Shown here: positions 10,728 through 22,330 of the stretch, piece after piece | Numbering within the stretch: the stretch's first letter is position 1 | How the letters are laid out: the number at the start of each line of letters is the position of its first letter | Assembly: GCF_001411555.2 (NCBI RefSeq) | Contig: NC_049907.1 | Coordinates: forward strand, 8,688,243-8,752,242 | DNA length: 64,000 nt | From: Juglans regia | Taxonomy: Eukaryota > Streptophyta > Magnoliopsida > Fagales > Juglandaceae | Reading direction: 5' to 3' | Notes under the pieces: model-generated | Seen by the model: the letters and a program-made list of their open reading frames with translations, nothing else | Told to the model about the DNA's origin: nothing | Database searches by the model: none | Program-made: the position numbers and the translations under genes

Positions 10728-11618
10728 ACAGGGCATGAAGGTCGCAAAGACCACATGGCCCCCTCCAAGCGAACAGGGCTTGGAGGTCGCAAAGACCACA
10801 CAGCCTCATCCAAATGAATAGTGCGTGGAGGTCGCAAAGACCACACGGCCCCCTTCAAACGAATAGGGCGTAGAGGTCGCAAAGACCACACGACCCCCTC
10901 CAAGCAAATAAGGCATGGAGGGCGCAAAGACCACATGGCCCCCTCCAAGCGAATAGGGTGTGGAGGTCGCAAATATCATACGACCCCTTCAAACGAATAG
11001 GATGTGGACGTCACAAATACCACACGGCCCCCTCCAAGCGATTAAGGCATGGAGGTAGCAAAGATCACACAATCCCCTCCAAACAAATAGGGTGTGGAGA
11101 TCACAAAAACCACACGACCCTCTCCAAACGAATAGGGCATGGAAGTCACAATGACCACATGACCCCCTCTTGTGACCACACGACCCCCTCCAAGCTAATA
11201 GGGCGTGGAGGGTGCAAAGACCACACGCCCCCTCCAAGTGAATAGGGCGTGGAGGGAGCAAAGACCACACGCCCCCTCCAAGCGAATAAGGCGTGGAGGG
11301 CACAAAGACCGCATGGACCCCTCCAAACGAATAGGGCATGGAGGTCACAAAGAGCACACGACCCCCTCCAAACAAATAGGGCATGGAGGTCGCAAAGACC
11401 ACACAACCCATCTAAGCGAATAAGGCGTGGAGGTCGCAAAGACCACACGACCCCCTCCAAGTGAATAGGGCATGGAGGTCACAAAGACCACACGACCCCC
11501 TCCAAGCAAATAGGGCGTGGAGGTCGTATGGTCTGTGAAGGTGGCAAAGATCACACGACACCTTCCAAACGAACAGGGCGCGAGGGTCGCAAAGACCCCA
11601 CGATCCCCTCAAAAGAGA
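10728..11618 (+). repeat. Tandem array of about 20 copies of a 45-bp unit in the gypsy element
   Basis: A unit of the form ggcgtggaggtcgcaaag...gaatag (45 bp) repeats head to tail about 20 times, with small rearrangements near 11,150-11,190 and 11,520-11,545. Because 45 is a multiple of three and the unit lacks stops in several frames, long overlapping frames appear on both strands (15-residue repeats); I treat these as by-products. The array lies between the integrase end and the antisense gene, the position where Tat-type elements are known to accumulate 3'-UTR tandem repeats. Confidence 0.92.
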
Positions 11619-11819
11619 AGATGGGTGCAAGGAGCCTTAAAAGAATAAAAACACCAAAAGAGACAAGTTATTATAAACAAAACATACGCCCAGCGGCCAA
11701 CCAAAATCGACAAACACGTTCAAGGCAAAATGCAACATAATGGTGAAAATCGAAGTCCAAAAAAAAAAGACTTACAAAGATTTACAAAAAAGCCCAAAAT
11801 AGGGGCCCATCAGTCATTT

Positions 11820-14720
11820 CAAGCAAAAACAAATTTCTCATCCTTAAGGTGAGGGACGAGGAAAGGCGTCCGGCATCACATCCCAGCCCACTGAGTCTGC
11901 ATACTGACAAGCGACGACATTAGGCGTAAAGTTTGCTAAGTTTAAACTCTTCAGGTCAGTCCGGGGGTTGGCCAACAAATGCATTTTCAAGCGCGCTAAC
12001 CCCACGCCGTACCCATATCCAAAGGCCCTGTCTTGAACAGCGAGGGAGGCAGAAAGTTGGGGATGCAGCCGAGCAATCTCATTGTTCGCAGTAGTCAGCT
12101 CAACGTCTAGCCTTCCTCATGCCCCCTTGACTCGTTCACTTCTAGAGACAACCTCTCCAGACTGGCCAGATTCTTATCTTGGCGAGCATAAATCGCGACG
12201 CGCTCCTTCTTGTACTTGGCAAAAGCAGCCCTGTCCCTATCCATGTCACCTCGCAGATCGGAGATCTTGGAGTCCTTCTCATGGCACTCCTTCCAGAATG
12301 CCTCTCTCCTCACAGCGAGCTTCGTCACCCCCCTCTCGTGCTCCTTTTCAGAGGAAGCCAAAGCAGCAACCGCCTCCTCGAGCTTCTTCTTAGCACCAGC
12401 CCGGGAGCGCTTAAAGGAGTCCAATGCCCCCTTAAGGCACAGAACCTCGGCCCAAGTGGCGGCTCTCTCCATCTCAGCCACATGCAGGGCAAAATTGTCA
12501 CTGGAAAAAAGGCTCTCAACACGAAGGAGTTCAGACCGAAGACTAGACGACTCCTCATGAAGAGAATCAAGGTCAACTTCCAAGGATTGTACGTGACCAT
12601 CAGCCTGCTCTAGAAAACATCGTAGGTTATTCCTCTCATCCTTAAGGCGGCTGTTCTCCTACTTGGCAAAAAAGGAGAACTTTCGCCTCTCGCGAACCTC
12701 CTCCTCCAAATTGGACCTCTCCTCCACGACCCAAGATGTCAGCGCTTCAACATTCTACACAAGCATGGTAAAGTTAGGAGCCAAAAGAAAGCGCCTACGA
12801 ACAAAAGCAAACAAGAAGGAGAATAAGAGTTATTGGGGCCAACATCCTACTCAGGCAGCTTGTCATCTCCGTAACCGCCTCCGTGGGAGGCAAAGAAATA
12901 TGAGGACCAGCATCCTCCTCCTGGGCAACGTCTCCCACAGAACCGGCTCCAACCTGCGCTGGGTGCCCCAACAAGAGATGTAAGACTGCCGCAACCTTAG
13001 GCGTGGGCACAAGCAGGCCACCTTCAACATGAGCGCCAAACGGCTCACCAGCAAACTCGTCTTGGCAAAAGTCTTCTCGCCGACCAACCAAATCTTCGTC
13101 CTAGGTCCTTGCCTCCATGACAGCCTAATCTCTAGGGACCTGCCTACCTTCACAAGGAATAGTGTCCGCCTCCCCGCCAAAAGATGACGGTGTCGGCAAA
13201 GGGATGGACACCCTATATTGGTTCATGGGTGGAGTCTCGCCGCTTGAAGTGGTGTAGGGCAGAGAGTGTGTAGAGGAACCCAACCTTGCACTAGAGCCCA
13301 TGCTTGCCACCCACGGTTTTAACCATGAGGTCGCTAACTACAAGAGAGGTAATACCAAGCACTCCTTCAATGGTGTCACAACCCAAGGCAAAGGCAACAT
13401 ACATTTCACTCAAATCATTCCTACCACCAGGCACTGAATCCGCAACAGGAACCGAGGGAAATTCCCAAAGAGACCCCAAGATCATAGGCCAATGAGACAT
13501 CCTCAAGTGCATGTTTCATCAAAGCACCCAGATCATAAAGATCGGGGCTTAGCAACGAGGAGGTTTTCTTGGGGGACGCCACTAGCGTGGCCTGGCCAGG
13601 AACAACAACATCCACGCCCGCCCCCGGCATCATTTTCTCAAGGGAGCCAGCGGCTCTACTAGGAGTCACCCCCTCAGTGCGAGGGCATTTCATTTTCGGC
13701 CCCCCAGTCTAAGGAACACTCTGTTTCGTCCGCCCCTGGCGAACTAGTTTGAGCTTTTTTCCCATGACATGGGTGCGACTAGGCATCGATAGAAACCTAT
13801 CGACACTGGAGTCAGAAAGAAGGTCATCAGACCACAGACTGTGGCGGCCATGGTCTTTCGCCCATTCAGGGACAAGATTCACTCAATTTTGTTGACTATT
13901 GGTCAATCCCAACGGCAACAATTTTTCATCAGGTACACGCCCCCAGTTGGCTGAGACACGGTATTCCTTAATGAGCTTTTCATCAGCGGGGTATTCCCAA
14001 CCATCACCAGAGATTAAGAAAAACTTACTGGTCCACTGCTTGGCATTGGAGTAATGCCCCTCAAAGGCTACTAGGCATTGCCTGTGCACACGAAAGCTAC
14101 AAATATTCCCTGGCAAGGACACCAACCCTTAGAAAGACAGAAATTCCTTTAGCATGAGAATAGGGTACACCTCCTGAAGAGGCTCCAGAACATAGCGGAA
14201 GACGACGCAGGCACACATCAGCACGCACCACGCCACGCCTTGCTATGTAGGGGTGAGCTTCAAAAAATTCAAAACATCGCACACTGGGCAAATGAAAGGA
14301 AGGCGAAGCCCATTCACAAGAGAACAAACCGTTAGGGTTACAACCTCGCCATAACCCTCTTCATCAATATATGCCCCTCTCCGAGACATTCATATCCACC
14401 GATTCAGGAATACGGAAAGATTCCCTCAGTTCGACAAGGTCTTCCACACCCAGAACCGAGCGCCAAGAATACCCATCGAAGGAAATGGGTTGACGAGTGA
14501 GAGAGGATTCGGGCTTCTGCTTGGCCATTATCTTAGCAGAACTGTGACTAACCATTACGGAAGTCTTGAGGGGAGAAAATGCAGAGATACGAGAAGGAGA
14601 GCGAGGGAATTTGAAGAACAGAGTAAATGGGAATATGAGAGAAGATGAGGAAGACGAGAGAGCGAAATGAGAGTAAAGCCAGAAGTGACAGGAGGCAAAA
14701 CAGCGTGTAAAGTGCACCCA
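11820..14720 (-). pseudogene. Antisense extra gene of the Tat-like element (gypsy-type transposon domain plus coiled coil)
   Basis: On the strand opposite gag-pol a broken gene runs from about 14,717 (an inner ATG at 14,526 gives MAKQKPESSLTR) down to about 11,830. The 5' part (14,526-13,885) contains SWRSVLGVEDLVELRESFRI, GEVVTLTVCSLVNGLRLPF and NAKQWTSKFFLISGDGWEYP, a layout resembling the 'putative gypsy type transposon' family (PF04195). A Pro/Ser-rich middle follows, then a Lys/Glu/Arg-rich coiled-coil segment (12,583-12,107, 158 open codons). Frameshifts (for example near 14,364) and stops break it. Extra antisense ORFs are known in Tat elements; their role is unknown. Confidence 0.68.
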
Positions 14721-14992
14721 AGAAATGTAATCATGAAGATCATGGGTAATTCGAAAGGTTTGGTTGTGCCGGCAGTCACAACCCTCTTTAAAAACACATT
14801 AAATGAGCGGGAACTGTTATGGCTAATGTAAGCCACGTCTTTCCTAAAAAGGAAAAAGAGTGGAGTGATACGAATAAGACTAGCGGGGTAAGTAACCAAC
14901 AAAAGAGAAAGGCCAAGAGCCTAGTTGTTTAATTTCCCATGTGCAAGCACAAAGGAAATTAGCGGAGTAACTGGAGGGGACATTTAGACCCT

Positions 14993-15448
14993 TGGGCTGA
15001 GAGCCCGTCTAAGGTCAAGTCCATCCGCAAGCCCAGAAAGACTTGCGAATGGCTTGAAGCTAAGAGCCCTATAAGTAAAGGACCCACCACCACAATTACA
15101 TGTGAGAAAACCCCGAAGAGTGGGGGATGAGGCCCAAGGTAAAGTACGAATATCTTACATGAGATAACTCCCACAAAACAGGAGATATCCTCTCCGTTTA
15201 ATTGATGGATCACGAAGGATAAGCACGAAGGACTGGCGATTAGATTTATTCGCCACCACGCTGCATCATTCTATAAATAACTTGGTGGAAGTGACATCTT
15301 CCATCATGATCTTTACTTTTATATACTTATTTTTATATCGTTACTGACTTAAGCATTGGAGTTACATAGGGCGATGGTGAACAGCACCGTCTCTTCATTA
15401 TGGCAGGTGTCAACTGTGTGGTTGATGGTGTGAAACACGTCCTTAACA
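14993..15448 (+). repeat. 3' LTR of the gypsy element
   Basis: This is the direct-repeat partner of 4,590-5,031, ending in the same acacgtccttaaca. A TATA-like ctataaataa lies near 15,272. It carries small insertions relative to the 5' copy (for example near 15,139-15,145). Sequence just outside (ccatccaaacccc) does not match the 5' flank, so no target duplication is seen. Confidence 0.85.
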
Positions 15449-17529
15449 CCATCCAAACCCCCAAACTTTTTGAGTTTTTATTCTTTTAGATTCTTTACTT
15501 ATATAAATATATATATATATATATTTAACAATTTTTTAAGGTTTTATTTTCTTTTAATTTTATACATTTTTAAATTTGAAAAGTGCAAAATTTATAAAAT
15601 AATTTCATAAATATACGTGACTTGATGCATGCAGTACATTTGAATTAATTTATAGTAAAAAAAAAATTACAATCTAGCTATTACATAAAAATTATAAATT
15701 TATAAATTTATTTTTATAAGATTTTTTATAAATAAAATATTATCTTTTTAAATAAAAGATTTATCTTATTCAATTTTATATATACTTTTAAGGCTTATAT
15801 ATTGGATATGAGCGCTCACACCTTTCTTTCCCTTTCTTTTGTTTCTTCTCTCACTAGTTACAATAAAGAAATGACAAACCAATCGAGTCACAATTGAATT
15901 TATAATACATTTGACATGTGTGCTCAAAGCTTTGCAATGCCAAATCGGAAAATAATACCCCTTCTACGAGGGTGGAGTACTAGTATCCCCTAGCTACCTA
16001 TCCTTGAAGAGTGATGTTTTTTTTTTTTTTCTTTTTTTCTTTCTATTTTAAATTCTTTAATCTTCTTTTGCCTTTTTAATGGGCCCATTTTTTTAATTTT
16101 AGAGTTGTGTCCAATTAAAAACATGTATCGGGTTTGGATAGTCTTACATGATTTATGAGACATGGGAGAAATATTTTATTAGTTGACCTTAGCCAAATAT
16201 AAATGAAAGGACTTATTTGAAATAAAAAGAAAATGTTTAAGTCCATGACGTAATATGACATAATTAAAAAAATTATTCTATTCTAACATGTAAAATTTAA
16301 GAAATATTTTAGTATTTAAATTGTATGCTATTTTTCATTTTTGTGAAATTTAAAAAACAATGGTTGTCGATTTAAACAAGAAATATTCTACTTAACCTCC
16401 GGTCTAATGGAACACACACCACACACCTGAGGTGGCGAACCGGTTTGGTCGACCATGTCACAATTCGCTTTCTCTCCCCTCCCTCACTCGATGAGATCCC
16501 TTTCTTCCCCTCCTGAAAGCTAAATCCCTTTCTTACACTCCTGAAAGCCCTCACCTGAGTCACCTCACTTCTTCGAACTTTCTCATCCCAGCGAACACCC
16601 TCTTACGCCGTCACCCCTCGCGAACCGTCACCCCCATTTTCTCCACCCCAGGGAACACCACCTCACACCAAGATCCTCTAGCCCCGACAGTCTCTCAGCC
16701 CTAAAAGGCTAGAAGAAAAAATTTCTCGCTTCCTCACCCCTTCAGTCTCTCATCTATGAAACCCTAGAAAAAATTTGGCCCTCACCCCAACTCAAGGAAA
16801 ACCCACTTTAGAGCTTCGAGCCCCTCCCTCACCCCCTTCAATGATCGATTCCTCCCTTTAGTGGTGAGCCCTCTGCCTCTCCACCATGTCAAGCCTTCTG
16901 CCTCTCCACCGTGTTGAGCCATGTAAGGATCCCATGCTAAGGTTGATTTGGTTAAATTTTTTGCCTTGAACTACACTGATTTGGTTTAATTTTGTTGATA
17001 TTATTATATAGTGATTTGGTGTTTTTTTTTGCTACAATTACACTGATTTGGTTAACTTGTTTGGTTGTTATACACTAATTTGTTAATTTTCTTAGCTGTT
17101 ATAAATTGATTTGGTTAACTTGTTTGGTTGTTATACACTGAAGGACTCAACTTATAAATTCGGAGAACCATACAACTCCTCTCAAATTGATTCAAAAAAC
17201 TTGTATGTGTGCATAGGAACAACTCATTTATTGAAGGACTCATTCATGCAACCTTAATTGGGTAGCTTGGACCGAGGTCTTTGTGAGTTGGGCTGTAGAT
17301 ATGTGTGTTCTAGTTAAGTTGAATGTTGTCAACAATAATTTGAACATGAAAGAAAATACTGCTTAGGAGTTGTTATGTCATTTACACTTGACATTTACAT
17401 AAACACGACTCGATATATACTGATCTCGTTTAGGAGTCTATATAAATAAACACGAGACATGTATGTACCTCCACCATACTACTAATAATAACAATGGGTG
17501 GCTGGGGTTCTCTATTCTAAAATAATATA
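15449..17529. other. Intergenic DNA with a C-rich segment
   Basis: 15,449-16,370 is AT-rich with a TA run near 15,505-15,523 and a T run near 16,018-16,036. 16,390-16,930 is strikingly pyrimidine-rich on the plus strand, with loosely repeated phrases such as cagcgaacaccctcttacgcc and cacctcacacc, but with no open frame or family motif. 16,950-17,130 has reiterated tgatttggttaa-type phrases. No gene is supported. Confidence 0.45.
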
Positions 17530-17865
17530 TGAAGAAATTCATGAGTCTAACTCATCTCATAAAATCCGTTTTACAAGAGATGATTGTTCATTCCTTATAA
17601 ACATGGCTAAAACCTTGTCCACAGGCAATATGAGATTATTCCTCAACACCCTCCCTCACGTGCAGGCCAATATTTTTTTTTTATGATTTTTGTCACGGGA
17701 TAAGTATTGTGGACTCTCATTTGTCATGTGACAGATTCTGATACCATGAAGAAATTTATAGGCCTAACTTATCTCATAAAATCGGTTTTACAAGAGATGA
17801 TTGCTCATTCCTTATAAACATGTCCAAGACCTTGTTCACAGGCAATGCGGAATTATTCTTCAACA
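17530..17865 (-). mobile_element. TRIM element 1 (336 bp, 119-bp terminal repeats)
   Basis: Two direct repeats of 119 bp (17,530-17,648 and 17,747-17,865) flank a 98-bp interior. Read on the minus strand each begins TGTTGA and ends TTCA. The 17,747-17,865 copy is followed by TGGTATCAGAATC (17,734-17,746), a primer-binding site for initiator tRNA-Met, and the other copy is preceded by a purine tract (cacgtgagggaggg). This is the layout of a terminal-repeat retrotransposon in miniature, with no coding capacity. Flanking pentamers atata and ataga agree at 4 of 5 positions, fitting an aged target duplication. Confidence 0.88.
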
Positions 17866-17921
17866 ATAGACAAGTAAACATAACGCGAACTTGTAGATTT
17901 CCTTATGGCCAATGCTATCCA

Positions 17922-20066
17922 CACTACAAGAAATTCGGTCTTTTCCAGCGATTTGTGAAGTTTGGAAAATGAGGAAGAGAATTTAGACTGAACTTTTTTG
18001 CGGCGACTTTTCTATCTTTAGCGGCGATTTTTGTCGCCGCAAAAATTATTTATAAATTGTAGTGTTGTTAAAGTTCCATCAATTAGAAAATCTCACTGCA
18101 ATTGAGGATATTTGCGGCGAACATTGTCGTCGTAAAAAAATATGCGGCAATTATATCTTATTAGCGGCGAATGAAAATCACGGGAAAAGCTAATAAAATT
18201 TAAAACCCGCGCGTTACGTTTTCCCCTCATTTATTTCCCTCGAGCCCTCTCCACCGCCCCCCCCCTCCCCAATCCCTCTTCTCCTTCAAGCCTCCGCCAC
18301 GCACAGCCCGTCACCAACAACCCCACCACGCCACCGCCACCTCACATCGACGGCCACCCCCTCCTTTTCCCCCAACCCCCACGCCGATCTCTTGCCTTTT
18401 CCCCGAATCTGGCCTCACATCTCTCTCTCGAATTTCTCTATATCGCCATCGCTGGGGGCACCATTTGCCACCACCACACCTCGGCGCTGTCGATAGTCCT
18501 CCGTCGGAGCCCCCTTCTCCTCCATGCCTAGCCAAGCAGCCCGAAGCCCTCCCTCTCTCCCTTGCTCTGTTCGCAACCCACAACCACCAGCTCTCCTCAG
18601 CGCCGCTGTGCTCCTCCCGAGCCACCACTCCACGCCAAGCTACCACCACGACCACCCCTGATATTGCCTTCTGTTTTCACATGTGGGTTCTTTTCATTCC
18701 TTTTATCTTTGCTTGATTTCTTGGTTTAGTTCCGTTTGGAGATTGGGTTTTGTGTTTTGCACCTGTACCATAGAAATATATGTGTGGTCGCTAGTTTGTA
18801 TATGGGTTGTTGATACCATGCATTTTTCAATTATGGCTTTGGACCTAGATTTGGTGCATTCTGATGAACTTGATGTCTAATTTCCAGTTTGGGGCAGAAG
18901 GGATATATGAAGATAGATTTTATTTTTATTTGTTAGAACTTGAAAACATGAATAAGATTTTCCCATTATTAATATGAATGTTTTCTTGTTTTAATGATAG
19001 GTCCTGATAAATTATTGTGTATTCAACGTTTAGAAAACCATGAATACACAAGAATTTATTCATAAATCACACTAATTTTCTCAACTTTGTTTAACACTAA
19101 TAAATCACACTAATTTTCTCTCATTATAGGTACTATTAAACATAGAGAAACAAAGTTTCTTTTAAAAAGAAAAGGAAAGAAAAGAAAAGAGAATGCCAAG
19201 TGATAGGGAATACAAAGTTTCTTTTCCGCAAATAGAACTTCATTACCTGAAAATAAACTGAGTTATAGTTTAATTATAGTTGCTTATGTCTTGTTTATTT
19301 TCAAATCTCTCTATGTATGAGAGAATGCCAAAAAAAAAAAGTTTGACATTGTATTGATTTGATATTATAACTCATGAAGTATTGTAGTTCGCAACTCCAA
19401 TGGTGCCAACAAATAAACTTGAATTATGATCTTCTGATTATAATTTGACCATTTGATCTCCTTTTAATTATGAGTTTTATAACAGTACTATGCTTTTCAC
19501 GATTTTGGTTTGTACAGAATATAACAGCAGCAATTTGCAGCCCCTAGTCTCTTGAGTTTTTATTCAACTTATACTTCGTCTTCTTTCTTTTTAGAATCAA
19601 CTATAGTCTATAAGTTTATTAAATTCTTGTACTAACTCTGTTTCAAATTACAGTATAAATTTGGATTTAGGTCATGCTTCCATAAAAGAGTCTTGTTTTA
19701 TTATCATAAGGCTTGCCATGGGTGTGGTTGTGCAAATCTCTATTGCTGGATAGCAATCATTCCTATTGCTATAAGTTCTCTTTTTTATTTTTTATTTGTA
19801 GCTTTCACTGTTACTTCTAGGCTGATTGATACATGTGTACATCCTAAGGTGGTATAATAGATATGTATTCCCAAATGAAAAAAAGCATGAAAAGTCAACA
19901 TCACATAACTCTGAGTTCCCCTCATGTAAATGTCTTGTCATCTGGTTCTACATGTTTGTGTGTAGCTTGTTCTTCTGGTGGGCACAAAGCTGCAGCATGT
20001 TAAGAGAGAATGGCGTTCGGTGCATTTAGGAAGTTGAGTCAACTAAGCAACAAGGATTATTATTTT

Positions 20067-20100
<34 letters not shown>

Positions 20101-22330
20101 TATCCTTCCATAGGAAAAGTCTTCATGTTAGTACATGACCTGTTGCTGCTGATCATGACTGATTCATCGTTCACTTTGATCTGTTATTCAAATAGGCTGC
20201 AGAGATGAGTTTTATTTTAATGCAACCTTAAATATCTGCCATTGATAAGTTTTATATATTTTGATGCAACCTTGAATAACTATGCCATGGATCTTAATTA
20301 GTAAAATAATAGCAGAAATAGGAAACAAGCACTTAACCAAGCCAAGTTCTGCCATAAACTAGAAAGCTTGTAAATTAAAATAATCAGTCTCATTTGGCTG
20401 AATTAAAGTTCATTGAATAATATTATAATTTCTCTCAATTATTCAGTCAACTTTCTTTTTCTCTCTCACAGCGCTTACTGCATGTGCAAATTAGGTGTGG
20501 GCTTGGTACTTGTATTGGCTAATTCTGCGAGTGCATGCATATGCTCTGCTCTGCTAGATCTGAACAGAAAATGATCAAATATATTCTCGAGGCACTTAAG
20601 TATTGGTGAGGATATTTGTTTTCTGATGGTTATCCAATGAAAATGAAGTAGGAAGTTGATTATCCATACTTCAGATGGTTAAGTTTCTTGCAGACTAACA
20701 GTGATTTTGATGCTAAACCCATGGTCATGCTTAGATGCAACTATCCAGGTTACTTAAGTTCATTTATTGCCAATGCAGATTCACATATGTCTACATGATT
20801 CACATCTGTCATTATTGTGATGTATTAGAACTGAATCTCAGTCCTTATTCTGTTTGCTTAATATTTGTATTTTCTTTTCAATTATAGCTGCATCCAACTT
20901 ACACTAACTTCAATCTTAAGCTGCTACTTGTATATGATCTTCTATATACTTTCTAGTTTATTGGGTTGATAGTTCTTGTAATTTAAATTGTTGTCCTATG
21001 TACAAAAACCCTCCAAGATACTAATGAATTCTGATATTTAAGAACAATGGAAGAAATTGGAGCATCATCTTGCTGACATAGTATTGTTTCTTACAGTAAC
21101 TACTCTTTTACCAAACTAAGCCTTAGGTGATGACTTTATTGGTAGATTTAATTATATCTTACAGTTATATTTACATATATTATATATAAGGGTCTCTCAT
21201 ATATTATATAGCTTGGGTATAGTTGTTTGATATAGGAATGTGATTGTGTCTCTGTTAAGTGTGTAGGATCATAGGCCATTCAACTAGATTTATGCAAGTT
21301 GCTTTCCATCGGTCTCTTCATGAGCTGTACAAACGTAAGTGCCTTGCATTTGGCCTGATAGATATTAAGTCCAGTTTGGATTTTGAGTATATTAGTTGGT
21401 CTTATACATGTGGCTGGGCTATTTGTGTGTGTGTGTATGTGTGTATATATATATCTTGTAAATCAGAGGGTTAAAACCTTAAGTAAGGCATGTAAGCTTG
21501 TTGGGTTTTTGTGCTCCCTTCAGACAAGCATATAGTTCACTATGACCAGTTCTTAGAGAGATTCAGATTTTGAGGAGCAACTCAAATAACCCCAGTAGAG
21601 AAGTAAATAAAATCAGATGTTAAATATTAAGTAACCATGCCAAAAAGTTTAATATATAAACTGGACTAATAGCTTTGTAATGTCATATTTTCAATGACAT
21701 TACCATTTACATGTAAACTTGTTGCAAGCTAAATTTGAAACTCATTTGTCAATGTATATGTGATAGTTGATGTTATTCAATGCATAAAGTCATATATGCA
21801 ATATATTAGTAAGTGATAATTGAACATTAGTTATTAATTTCTAATGCTATTCACATTTTCACCCTCACTACCTCTACTCCTTTATGGTTTCTTCCCACAT
21901 AATTTTTTTTTTTTGTTACTATCTCGTGTAAATGTTCTTATTTTCTTTTTCATGCCTGAATATTTAACTTATATTTTCATTTGAGTATTTATTTTCGTTG
22001 ATAATCCAGCTTGGGTATAGTTCATCTCTGTTTTTGTGCATTTTTTTTTCTTTTTTGAAAACTATTTCCGGCAAGTAAATATCGCCGGAAATTTTTTCTG
22101 GCGAATTTTAATCGCCGAAAATAATGTATTTTGGCGACAATAACAGCTAGGACTACAGTATAACAACAATAATTTTTAATGCTGGAAAAAATAATTAGAC
22201 TTTTGCGGCGATATATATCACCGCAATTGCTTTTTCTCAATGATTTAATAAGTGAACTGAATGGCTATTTTCGTTGATTTTTTGGACAATTGCGATGCAG
22301 AAAAATCGTTGGAAATAGTAGTATTTGTGG
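17922..22330 (+). mobile_element. CACTA (En/Spm)-like element, probably non-autonomous
   Basis: The left end, cactacaagaaa at 17,922, is a classic CACTA terminus. It is followed by subterminal repeats (agcgattt, gcggcgac, gcggcgat, tcgccgc) to about 18,180. Related motifs (tcgccgga, tggcgaca, gcggcgat) recur at 22,070-22,340, and aatcgttggaaa at 22,304 mirrors the inner part of the left terminus (inverse of ttttccagcgatt). The outer right end is degenerate, so no 3-bp target duplication is shown. The interior has a C-rich block (18,230-18,660) and AT-rich DNA to 22,000 with no transposase motif. The right boundary is tentative. Confidence 0.62.

Larger units (their letters stand above)
4590..15448 (+). 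mobile_element. Ty3/gypsy LTR retrotransposon, Tat-like lineage, decayed
   Basis: Two direct repeats of about 440-455 bp (4,590-5,031 and 14,993-15,448) flank gag, protease, RT/RNase H and integrase remnants in gypsy order. A second, archaeal-type RNase H after the first, and a long extra gene on the opposite strand between integrase and 3' LTR, are marks of the Tat branch. A purine-rich stretch at 14,970-14,980 (ctggagggga) is a candidate polypurine tract. The LTRs differ at roughly one position in ten by eye, so the insertion is old. All reading frames have stops, shifts or deletions; it cannot be autonomous. I could not find a target-site duplication, and the 5' border is uncertain by about 15 bp. 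A hAT MITE is nested at 5,916-6,666. Confidence 0.88.

Noticed and set aside
10728..11740. Regular repeats suggesting a CRISPR array or a repeat protein gene
   Set aside because: The 45-bp units are contiguous with no unique spacers, lie inside a plant retrotransposon, and the frames on both strands follow simply from a unit length divisible by three.
18311..18716. Open frames on both strands in the C-rich block of the CACTA-like element
   Set aside because: Composition alone keeps them open; the translations are low-complexity Gly/Arg/Ala or Pro/Ser with no domain.
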